This document shows positions 57,290-64,000 of a stretch of 64,000 bases of DNA, piece after piece. The number at the start of each line of letters is the position of its first letter. The stretch's first letter is position 1. The translations under genes were made by a program, and so were the position numbers. The notes beneath the pieces were generated by a model. The model made no database searches. It worked only from the letters and a program-made list of their open reading frames with translations, and was not told where the DNA came from. The DNA is from Cupidesulfovibrio sp000226255 (GTDB lineage: Bacteria; Desulfobacterota; Desulfovibrionia; Desulfovibrionales; Desulfovibrionaceae), in the NCBI RefSeq assembly GCF_003402415.2, contig NZ_AP036014.1, positions 310,001-374,000 on the forward strand, in the 5' to 3' direction.

Positions 57290-57727
57290 CTATGGTTGCA
57301 GGTCGGACGTCCATGAGAGGATATCCTGGGAAGCAGTCACCTCGTGCGTATCTTTTAGCTCTTCTTCAAGCCGTTTATATAATGAGAAACATTCCTGATG
57401 AATCGCCAGATCAAGGGTTGTATTTGCTTGGGCATCTGAAAAGCCGGAATCCGGAGGGTATCTTTGGTCAAGCATTGCCTGGTATATTCTGTCAAATTTC
57501 ATGATGTCATGCTTGAGGTTTGCGCTGATGGGCAGCGAAGCTGGGGCAATGGGTTCATATATTCCATTTGGAGTGTCTTCCAGCTTCCATATGGGCCATG
57601 TACACCATTCCGGCATGAACTTGATGCGAATACGCTTTGAGTTGTTCAGGATAGTGCCATTGTTTGCTTCATCTTCATTTTCATATTGTTTTTTGTGGAA
57701 ATAATGCCTTAATATGTATTTTATCAT
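57290..57727 (-). CDS. Small AT-rich gene, immunity-like protein
   Basis: 145 aa acidic, soluble protein. The segment PEWCTWPIWKLEDTPNGI, then ASLPISANLKHDIMKFDRIY and a YPPDSGFSDAQANTTLDLAI run, fits the loose pattern of small orphan immunity proteins (W..PLWD...LPLS..L...L..W...Y.......SGF, ending in L..EL). This is pattern recognition, not a database match. Base composition is visibly AT-rich against GC-rich neighbours. It follows the next gene by 20 bases on the same strand, so the two form an operon. No ribosome binding site is clear for ATG 57727. No toxin gene lies nearby. Confidence 0.6.
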   Translation of the reverse strand: MIKYILRHYFHKKQYENEDEANNGTILNNSKRIRIKFMPEWCTWPIWKLEDTPNGIYEPIAPASLPISANLKHDIMKFDRIYQAMLDQRYPPDSGFSDAQANTTLDLAIHQECFSLYKRLEEELKDTHEVTASQDILSWTSDLQP

Positions 57728-57747
57728 GGTTTTAATTGTGCGGTCTT

Positions 57748-58182
57748 TTATATAATTCTACTGTATAGTTCTAGATCTATTCTGTTCTTTACACGAAAGA
57801 AAAGGCGATGGTCTTGCTCTTCGTATTCATTTATTCCATAGTAGTGCTTAATGCTGCATGTAAGTTCATGATATCCGATCAAGCAAGTTATTTCACAGTG
57901 TTCGTAAAGATGATAGTAATCACTGTCATACATAGGATTGCATATTTGAAATTCCTTTGGAAGTGTCGGCTCTGTGATTTCGAAGAACTTTGACGGAACG
58001 AAGCATGGTGACCATCCAGTTCTGCATATGAGGTATTCGACACGGTTTTTTATGAACAATATTCCGTATACTCCGTATGGCACGCCATCCCTCTTCAAGA
58101 AATAATACATGCCCGTGTCGTCGGAAATTTTGGGCATGGGTGGCGTTCGCGTCTGTGAATAGTGCAGTGCAGTTACAAGCAT
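57748..58182 (-). CDS. Small AT-rich gene of unknown function
   Basis: 144 aa, rich in Tyr, Cys and charged residues, no signal or membrane segment. It is not recognised. Segments FLKRDGVPYGVYGILFIKN and RTGWSPCFVPSKFFEI suggest a compact beta-rich fold. AAGGA seven bases before ATG 58182 supports translation; ATG at residue 16 is an alternative. It is the first gene of a two-gene AT-rich operon, probably acquired by transfer, perhaps another orphan immunity gene. Confidence 0.6.
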   Translation of the reverse strand: MLVTALHYSQTRTPPMPKISDDTGMYYFLKRDGVPYGVYGILFIKNRVEYLICRTGWSPCFVPSKFFEITEPTLPKEFQICNPMYDSDYYHLYEHCEITCLIGYHELTCSIKHYYGINEYEEQDHRLFFRVKNRIDLELYSRII

Positions 58183-58317
58183 GTTTTATCCTTTTTGACG
58201 TGTGCTTCGCATTGTACCCCGTGATGGGTGGCTGGGGCGCGGGGCGTGGCTGGCGAAGTGCCGCGTTCGGCGCGCCCAGCCTATCCGCAAGGCGCGGATA
58301 GGCTGGGAGGCAGCCGG

Positions 58318-58998
58318 TCATTTTCTTGGGGAGTAGGTGATGCGCTGCATCCGTTCCACGTTGGCGGCCAGAGTGGCCTCGTCAGCGGGCCAGGCCGGAG
58401 TGCCCCTGTCCTGGCTGGGGGCACGCCATGCCTGATAGACCCTGACGTATGAATTGCCGGTGCGGGTCATGAGCAGGACGCCGCTTTCGCTGTCCTTGCC
58501 GTCCTTTGCCAGTCCGTCGGCCAGGGTGTCGCAGTCGAACGTCGCGATGGCCTTGTCCTTTTCGGCGGTTACCTGCTTGATGCGCGCCTGCGTCTTGCAG
58601 CCCTTGGCCAGGGCGTCCGTCGACTCGGCGATGAAGTGCGGCATGTCGTATCCGGCCTTCTGCCATCCGTAGACACCGTAAAGTGTGGACCAGTTCTCGA
58701 ATTCCTGATCCTTGGGAATCTGTTCAAAGGTGTAGCTGCTGGCGCTCTGGTTGCGGAACGTCTTGATGTTGGCGAGATCCTTGATGGTGGTTACCCAGTG
58801 CGGCGTGGGAAAGGCCAGAACCCCTTCATAGATGGCCATGGTCATCATGATCGAGAAGGGGGCGTTAGGGGTGGTTGGGGCCGCGCTTGCCGTGGCGCCG
58901 TTTTTCTGGGTGTTGGCCACGCAGGCGGAAAGCAGCAGGCATGCCGCCGTGGCAAGGCACAGGATTGTGCGCGGCATGCGGAGCGGATTGCGTAACAT
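58318..58998 (-). CDS. Lipoprotein of unknown function
   Basis: 226 aa. The signal peptide ends in a clear lipobox LLSAC (Cys at about residue 26), so the mature protein is lipid-anchored. The rest is soluble with scattered aromatic residues and two paired cysteines (KGCKTQ, FDCDTL) that could form a disulfide. No known domain was recognised. A strong AAGGAGATATCC binding site precedes ATG 58998. A TTGACA at 59106-59111 (minus strand) may be its -35 element; the -10 is poor. Confidence 0.8.
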   Translation of the reverse strand: MLRNPLRMPRTILCLATAACLLLSACVANTQKNGATASAAPTTPNAPFSIMMTMAIYEGVLAFPTPHWVTTIKDLANIKTFRNQSASSYTFEQIPKDQEFENWSTLYGVYGWQKAGYDMPHFIAESTDALAKGCKTQARIKQVTAEKDKAIATFDCDTLADGLAKDGKDSESGVLLMTRTGNSYVRVYQAWRAPSQDRGTPAWPADEATLAANVERMQRITYSPRK

Positions 58999-59400
58999 GG
59001 ATATCTCCTTGCGGCAGGGTGAAGGCTGGCCGGAGTACGGCCTGGGTCGCTTAGTTGTTTTCTGGTGAAGCCGTGTGTAAGCGATTACTTTTGTGTGTTG
59101 CTAAATGTCAAGGCTGTGCGATATTTCATTGCATTGATCTATGTTCAGGGGTGACGTAGGCGGAGACCCGTCAATGCCAGGATGCAATTTTCGTAATTGC
59201 ATGGTCTGATGCCGTGCGGTTCAGCCCCACTGCTGTAATTAACGCGCGGGGCATCCGGCATGCTTGGCCCACCCTTTCAGTTTCAGAAAACACAACACGG
59301 GGCATGCACCCCCAATGGCGCATGCCCGTGCATTCGTGGTGCTGTGGCGGTGCGTGGCGCGCCGCCGCTCCTTTTTCTGCTCTTTCCTTCCCCCTCCCCG
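58999..59400. other. Intergenic region between the lipoprotein gene and adhE
   Basis: 402 bases without a gene. It includes a perfect inverted repeat ATGCAATT-ttcgt-AATTGCAT at 59182-59202 and, nearer adhE, GC-rich sequence with repeated GGGCATG. Confidence 0.5.
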
Positions 59401-62091
59401 CTACTTGGCGTTCGCGGGGGCCAGCGACGCCAGCGGCGCGCCGTAGTACGCCTTCAGGTACAGCTCGCGGATTTCGGCGATCAGCGGGTAGCGCGGGTTG
59501 CCGCCGGTGCATTGGTCGTCGAAGGCCTGCTCGGCCAGCAGGTCCACCCCTGCCAGAAAGTCCGCCTCGATGATGCCCGCCTCGCGCAGCGAACCGGGCA
59601 CGTTCAGGTCGGCCTTCAGTGTTTCTATGGCCTGCACCAGCCGGGCCACCTTGTGGTCGCGGTCGTCGCCGCAGCCTTCGGTCAGTCCCAGCATGTCGGC
59701 GATGCGTGCGTAGCGCCCCTTGACGAAGGGGTAGCGGTACTGCGGCATTAGCCCCTGCTTGGTGGGGGTGTCGGTGGCGTTGTACTCGATGACGTGCGAA
59801 AGCAGCAGCGCGTTGGCCAGGCCGTGCGGCATGTGGAACGCGGCCCCCAGCTTGTGCGCCATGGAATGGCACACGCCCAGGAAAGCATTGGCGAAGGCCA
59901 TGCCCGCAATGGTGCCCGCGTAGTGCATCTTTTCGCGGGCCATCACGTCGCGCGCGCCATCATTGTACGCCCGGCGCAGGTACTTGAAGATCAGCCGGAC
60001 GGCCTCCAGCGCGTTGCCGTCGCTGAAGTTATTGGCATAGGTGGAGGTAAAGGCCTCCACCGCGTGGGTCAGGGCGTCCAGCCCGGAATGCGCGGTAAGC
60101 GTCTTCGGCATGTCCATGACGAATTCCGGGTCCACGATGGCCATGTCCGGCGTCAGTGCATAGTCGGCGATGGGGTACTTCATGCCCGTGGCGTCGTCGG
60201 TGATCACCGCAAAGGGCGTCACCTCAGACCCGGTGCCGGACGTGGTGGGCACCGCCACCATCACCGCCTTCTTGCCCAACGCTGGGAAGGCGTAGACACG
60301 TTTGCGGATGTCCATGAAGCGCATGGATATTTCCTCGAACTTCAGGTCCGGCTGCTCGTACATCAGCCACATGATCTTGGCCGCGTCCATGGGCGAGCCG
60401 CCGCCGAGCGCGATGAACATGTCCGGCTGGAACGAGCGGATGGAATCGAGCACGGCATAGGTGCTCGAAAGGTCGGGGTCGGGCTGCACGTCGCTGAACA
60501 CCCGATACTGGATGCCCAGCTTTTCCAGAACGCTCGTCACCTTGCCCACGTGACCCAGGGCTTCCATGGTGCGGTCGGTGACGATGAAGGCGCGCTTTCT
60601 GTCGCGCATGTCTTCCAGCGCCAGGCGCAGCGCCCCCATCTTGAAGTAGATTTTCGGGGGCACCCGGAACCACAGCATGTTCTCGCGCCGTTCGGCCACG
60701 GTCTTCACGTTCATGAGATGCTTCACCCCGATGTTTTCGCTGACGGAATTGCCGCCCCATGAACCGCAGCCCAGCGTCAGTGAGGGCGCCAGCTCGAAGT
60801 TGTACACGTCGCCTATGGCCCCCTGCGACGAGGGCATGTTGATGAGTGTGCGCCCGGTGGTCAGCACGTCCTGGAAGTGGACGATGCGGTCGCGGTTGGC
60901 TTCGTCGGTGTACAGCACGGATGTGTGCCCGGCCCCGCCCAGTTCCACCAGGCGCTGGGCCATGTCCACGGCGGTGGCGAAGTCGGGCGCGCGGTAGAAG
61001 CCCAGCACGGGCGAGAGTTTTTCGTGCGCGAACGGGTCCAGCGGGTCGATGGCGTCGCGTTCCGCGATGAGGATCTTGGTGGCTGGCGGCACGCTGATGC
61101 CCGCCATGGCCGCGATTTCCGCCGCAGAGCGGCCCACGATGGCCGCGTTGAGCCTGCCGTCGGTGAACACCACGCCCGCAAGGGCCTCCGCTTCCTGCGG
61201 CGAGGCGAAGTGGCAGCCGCGCGCCGCGAATTCGGCTTTCACCGCGTTCGCCGCCGCGTCTTCCACGATCACCGCCTGCTCGGAGGCGCAGATCATCCCG
61301 TTGTCGAAGGTCTTGGACAGGATGATGGAATTCACCGCCATCTTCACGTTGGCGGTGGCGTCCACCACCACCGGGGTATTGCCCGCGCCCACGCCGATGG
61401 CGGGCTTGCCCGAGCTGTAGGCGGCATGCACCATGCCCGGCCCGCCGGTGGCCAGAATCAGCGCCACGCCCCGGTGCTGCATGAGCTGGCGGGTGCTGTC
61501 GGGCGTGGGGGCATCCACCCAGCCGATGACCCCGTGCGGCGCGCCCGCGGCCACGGCGGCCTCGTGCACGATGCGCGCGGCCTCCACGGTGCATTTCGCG
61601 GCGCGCGGATGCGGCGCGAAGATGATGCCGTTGCGCGTCTTCAGCGCCAGCAGGGCCTTGAAAATGGTGGTGGAGGTGGGGTTGGTGGTGGGGATGATGC
61701 CCGCGATGACCCCGATGGGCGCGGCCACCTCGCGGTAGCCGTTGGCCGGGTCGTCGCGGATGACCCCGCAGGTCTTGTCGTCCTTGTACTTGTTGTAGAT
61801 GTACTCCGAGGCGAAGTGGTTCTTGATGACCTTGTCTTCCAGAATGCCCATGCCCGTTTCCTGCACGGCCATGCGGGCAAGGTGGATGCGCTGCGCCGTG
61901 GCGGCGGCAGCGGCGGCGTGGAAGATGGCGTCCACCTGCTGCTGGGTGAAGGTGGCGAAGGCGCGCTGCGCCTCGTTGACGCGGGTGACGATGTCGTCAA
62001 CTGAGATGTTGTTTGGTGAGATGTCGTTTGGGGAGGTGGCGTCCGGCGTAGCGGCCGGTTCCGGGTGTCGTGCGTTGGGCTTCTTGCTCAT
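59401..62091 (-). CDS. adhE: Bifunctional acetaldehyde-CoA / alcohol dehydrogenase AdhE
   Basis: 896 aa fusion. The N-terminal half (about 30-450) is a CoA-acylating aldehyde dehydrogenase with nucleophile Cys in GMICASEQ and the NAD region PTTNPTSTTIFKALLALK. The C-terminal half is an iron-dependent alcohol dehydrogenase with metal-binding segments HAVEAFTSTYANNF and GVCHSMAHKLGAAFHMPHG. It interconverts acetyl-CoA and ethanol, consuming or producing two NADH, and can form filaments (spirosomes). A short Ser/Pro/Asn-Asp repeat (SPNDISPNNIS) opens the protein. No operon partner is seen. Confidence 0.97.
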   Translation of the reverse strand: MSKKPNARHPEPAATPDATSPNDISPNNISVDDIVTRVNEAQRAFATFTQQQVDAIFHAAAAAATAQRIHLARMAVQETGMGILEDKVIKNHFASEYIYNKYKDDKTCGVIRDDPANGYREVAAPIGVIAGIIPTTNPTSTTIFKALLALKTRNGIIFAPHPRAAKCTVEAARIVHEAAVAAGAPHGVIGWVDAPTPDSTRQLMQHRGVALILATGGPGMVHAAYSSGKPAIGVGAGNTPVVVDATANVKMAVNSIILSKTFDNGMICASEQAVIVEDAAANAVKAEFAARGCHFASPQEAEALAGVVFTDGRLNAAIVGRSAAEIAAMAGISVPPATKILIAERDAIDPLDPFAHEKLSPVLGFYRAPDFATAVDMAQRLVELGGAGHTSVLYTDEANRDRIVHFQDVLTTGRTLINMPSSQGAIGDVYNFELAPSLTLGCGSWGGNSVSENIGVKHLMNVKTVAERRENMLWFRVPPKIYFKMGALRLALEDMRDRKRAFIVTDRTMEALGHVGKVTSVLEKLGIQYRVFSDVQPDPDLSSTYAVLDSIRSFQPDMFIALGGGSPMDAAKIMWLMYEQPDLKFEEISMRFMDIRKRVYAFPALGKKAVMVAVPTTSGTGSEVTPFAVITDDATGMKYPIADYALTPDMAIVDPEFVMDMPKTLTAHSGLDALTHAVEAFTSTYANNFSDGNALEAVRLIFKYLRRAYNDGARDVMAREKMHYAGTIAGMAFANAFLGVCHSMAHKLGAAFHMPHGLANALLLSHVIEYNATDTPTKQGLMPQYRYPFVKGRYARIADMLGLTEGCGDDRDHKVARLVQAIETLKADLNVPGSLREAGIIEADFLAGVDLLAEQAFDDQCTGGNPRYPLIAEIRELYLKAYYGAPLASLAPANAK

Positions 62092-62599
62092 GGGGGCTCC
62101 TTGCCGACGGAAAGGGCGGCGCCTGCCCGGCGGATGGGTTCCGGCGTCCGTTGCGCCGCTTGCGGGTTGCCCGTTGCCGCCGCCGAATTGGGATGGCGGG
62201 GGCTGCGTCTATATTTGTGCATGCAATCACTCTTGGGCAGGGGCGTCAAGACCGTCATGGTCCGGAATGGGCTGCGTGTCGGCGAGTGCAGGCTTGCCAG
62301 TTGGGAGTTGTGTAACCGTTTTGTGAATTGCGCTCCTTGCGGTATGTTTCGCGGGAGAGGCGCAGAAAATTCAGTATGATGAAATATGCACACGGTTGGC
62401 TGGCACCTTCCGCTCCGGATGGGGACAGTCCATTTTTGCTCGACGGGCGGGCGCGGGTTTGGCATGCTAGATGTGTGGATTCACGTTTTCGGCAAGTGGT
62501 GACGATGGGCGCATATAACCTGCCTGCCGTGCGGAATGCCCGCGTTTTAGGGCGGCCACGGGCCATGAGAGGCGGCAACGAAACAGCCAGGGAGGCCAC
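62092..62599. other. Divergent intergenic region upstream of adhE
   Basis: 508 bases. A frame of 91 codons at 62328-62603 has no binding site or family features and is not called. On the minus strand a TTGACG lies about 150 bases before adhE, but no good -10 follows at 17 bp. TTTTGTGAA at about 62319 resembles half of a Rex-type site without its partner. Confidence 0.45.
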
Positions 62600-63679
62600 A
62601 TGAGCAACCATCAGACAGCGCAGCCGGATGTCACGGCGTTTCCGGGCGCGGTGGTGCAGTGCCTCCATCCGGGCGGCAGTCCGGCCGAGGTGCTGTTGGA
62701 AGTACGGATCGAACTGCCCACTCCGGCGGGCGTGCTGGTGCCCCAGTACGAGCCGGAAGACCCCCGCAGGCAGCGGGTGCAGCCGGTGGAACTGCACCCC
62801 GGCGGCGGGCTGAAGGCGGTGTCGTTGCAGGAACCGGCCGTGGTGGAAACACCCGTGGGCCCCATGACGGCGGAGCGGGTCACCTTTCACCCCGGCGGCG
62901 AGCTGCGCCGGGTGTTTCCGCTGGACGGCAAGATTTCCGCCTACTGGAGCGTGGAGAACGAAACGGCCCTGGCCGGGCCGCAGCGCATGGAAACGCCCAT
63001 CGGGGTGGTCAGCGCGCGGATCATTTCGGTGCACTTCTTTCCGTCCGGGGCGCTGCGCAGCGTCACCCTGTGGCCGGGCGAGCGGGTGACCATCGCCACC
63101 CCGCAGGGGCTGGCCAGCGTCAGCGTGGGGTTTTCGTTCCACGAATCGGGCGCGTTGCGCTCGTTCGAGCCGGACGCACCCTTCGAGGCCAAGACCCCCG
63201 TGGGCACCGTGCTGGCCTTCGACACCGACCCCGAAGGCGGCATGGCCGCCGACCTGAACTCGCTGCAATTCGACGAGGCAGGCAACGTGACGGCCCTGAC
63301 CACCGCCACCGACAAGGTGGTGGTGACCTGCAAGGCCGTGGCGGATGCAGTGCCGGATGGGAATGGTGCTGGCGGGAAGGGCCCGAACGGAATTGGCGCT
63401 GGCGGGGCCGGTGGGGACGCCTGGCCCGTCTGCTGCCCGGACTGCGCCCGCTGGGCCGCCGCCACCGGCAAGCCTGTGCGCCAGCCCGGACGGCTGGCCC
63501 TTGGCCCCGGCTTTCGTGAAAGCCTGTGCGGCACCACGCCCACCGATCTCGTGCCCCTGCGCATGGGCTTTACCGCCGATGCCGTGAGCCTGGACGGCCA
63601 CGTTTTTTCCCGCGTCGGGCACGGGTTTTCCGTGTTGCGCGGGCTCATGCCCGTGGCGCGCACCACCTATTCGTGCTGA
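62600..63679 (+). CDS. Protein of short tandem beta-type repeats, unknown function
   Basis: 359 aa, no signal peptide. The body repeats two alternating motifs. The first is HPGG.L / FPSGAL / HESGAL (near residues 23, 66, 97, 147, 181 and 224), and the second is TPxG (near 41, 84, 132, 167 and 199). The spacing is roughly 32-48 residues, reminiscent of MORN- or YD-like beta repeats but distinct. The C-terminus has a Gly/Asn linker and a CCPDCARW cluster plus a final Cys. GGGAGG before ATG 62600 supports the start. It is divergent from adhE. Confidence 0.75.
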   Translation: MSNHQTAQPDVTAFPGAVVQCLHPGGSPAEVLLEVRIELPTPAGVLVPQYEPEDPRRQRVQPVELHPGGGLKAVSLQEPAVVETPVGPMTAERVTFHPGGELRRVFPLDGKISAYWSVENETALAGPQRMETPIGVVSARIISVHFFPSGALRSVTLWPGERVTIATPQGLASVSVGFSFHESGALRSFEPDAPFEAKTPVGTVLAFDTDPEGGMAADLNSLQFDEAGNVTALTTATDKVVVTCKAVADAVPDGNGAGGKGPNGIGAGGAGGDAWPVCCPDCARWAAATGKPVRQPGRLALGPGFRESLCGTTPTDLVPLRMGFTADAVSLDGHVFSRVGHGFSVLRGLMPVARTTYSC

Positions 63680-63830
63680 AGGGGCAGGCACCGGACAGGT
63701 CCACCGGAAGTCGCCCGGCAACATTCCGGTATCAAGCGAGATAGAACATGACGCGAGGCCAAGCTGAAGAACATCGCTTCGCCCCGTTGCGTGGTGCTGC
63801 TGCCCGCGGCACGGCGTGGTGTGCGCCCGC

Positions 63831-64000
63831 CTATTCCGCCAAGCCGCGCCGTGCCTGCATGGCGCGCAGGATGGCCCGGCGCAGCATGTCCATTTCCACG
63901 GGTTTGGCCACGTAGTCGTCCATGCCTGCTTCCAGAAAGGTTTCGCGGTCGCCCACCATGGCGTGGGCGGTCATGGCCACCACGGGGATGGCCGCGCGGG
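63831..64000 (-). CDS. Response-regulator receiver domain, C-terminal end (probable hybrid histidine kinase), 5' end outside window
   Basis: Only the last 55 or so residues are present. Read on the minus strand they give PVVAMTAHAMVGDRETFLEA, then GMDDYVAKPVEMD, the alpha-4 to alpha-5 part of a receiver domain with the conserved Thr of VVAMTA and Lys of AKPV. MTAHAM and GMDDYVAKP are most often seen in receiver domains attached to hybrid sensor kinases. The stop is at 63831-63833. Confidence 0.85.
   Translation of the reverse strand, partial: RAAIPVVAMTAHAMVGDRETFLEAGMDDYVAKPVEMDMLRRAILRAMQARRGLAE

Noticed and set aside
62092..62340. Rex operator in front of adhE
   Set aside because: Only a half-site (TTGTGAA) is visible; the complementary half at proper spacing is missing.
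62328..62603. 91-codon gene before the repeat-protein gene
   Set aside because: No ribosome binding site, no family pattern, and its end overlaps the start of the supported gene.

Overview
The window is a high-GC stretch of bacterial chromosome. Gene content and protein style suggest a sulfate-reducing deltaproteobacterium of the Desulfovibrio / Nitratidesulfovibrio group. This is an inference from the flagellar cluster layout, the FliF/FliG/FliI sequences, the DsrE-like protein, the AdhE and the GC-rich hairpin elements; no 16S gene is present. Almost every long reading frame opposite a real gene is a GC-driven shadow and is left out.

Layout. 0-4.3 kb: surface polysaccharide genes (end of a membrane sugar transferase, a family-4 glycosyltransferase, a divergent WbpP-like UDP-N-acetylglucosamine 4-epimerase). 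4.4-6.3 kb: an ArsR/SmtB repressor and a DUF318/ArsP-type permease with a Cys-rich N-terminus, each with a copy of the same 20-bp operator-like dyad. 6.6-14.1 kb: a TPR protein facing the flagellar basal-body operon flgB-flgC-fliE-fliF-fliG-fliH-fliI, with sigma-54-type promoter matches pointing both ways between them. 14.3-18.9 kb: PAP2 phosphatase, LytM peptidase, TtcA-like tRNA thiolase, then rpoZ-dnaJ. 19.4-24.5 kb: a tightly packed TolC / PhnD-like binding protein / GGDEF-EAL module. 24.8-33.8 kb: moaC, an esterase, hisF-hisH, carB and purF. 34-38.5 kb: KdsD, a thioesterase, a periplasmic DsrE-like protein, a small repeat-containing membrane protein and a COG2403 GTPase. 38.8-44.5 kb: a YhaO-YhaN (SbcDC-like) pair. 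44.7-47.6 kb: cupin plus AraC regulator, and DNA polymerase IV. 47.8-52.3 kb: an overlapping folate operon (5-formyl-THF cyclo-ligase, PgeF, pabA, pabB, pabC). 52.6 kb: a metallophosphoesterase.

From 53.5 to 59 kb the region looks accessory: an initiator tRNA, a SoFic-like Fic adenylyltransferase preceded by a striking repeated operator, a DUF2087 protein, and two AT-rich small genes that resemble orphan immunity genes. The window closes with a lipoprotein, AdhE, a protein of short beta-type repeats and the end of a response-regulator/hybrid-kinase gene.

The most interesting material is regulatory or structural rather than a new enzyme system: the duplicated 54-bp operator array in front of fic, the twin ArsR dyads, the divergent sigma-54 promoters, a dispersed stem-loop with compensatory base changes, and a hairpin element found in the same orientation behind two unrelated operons.
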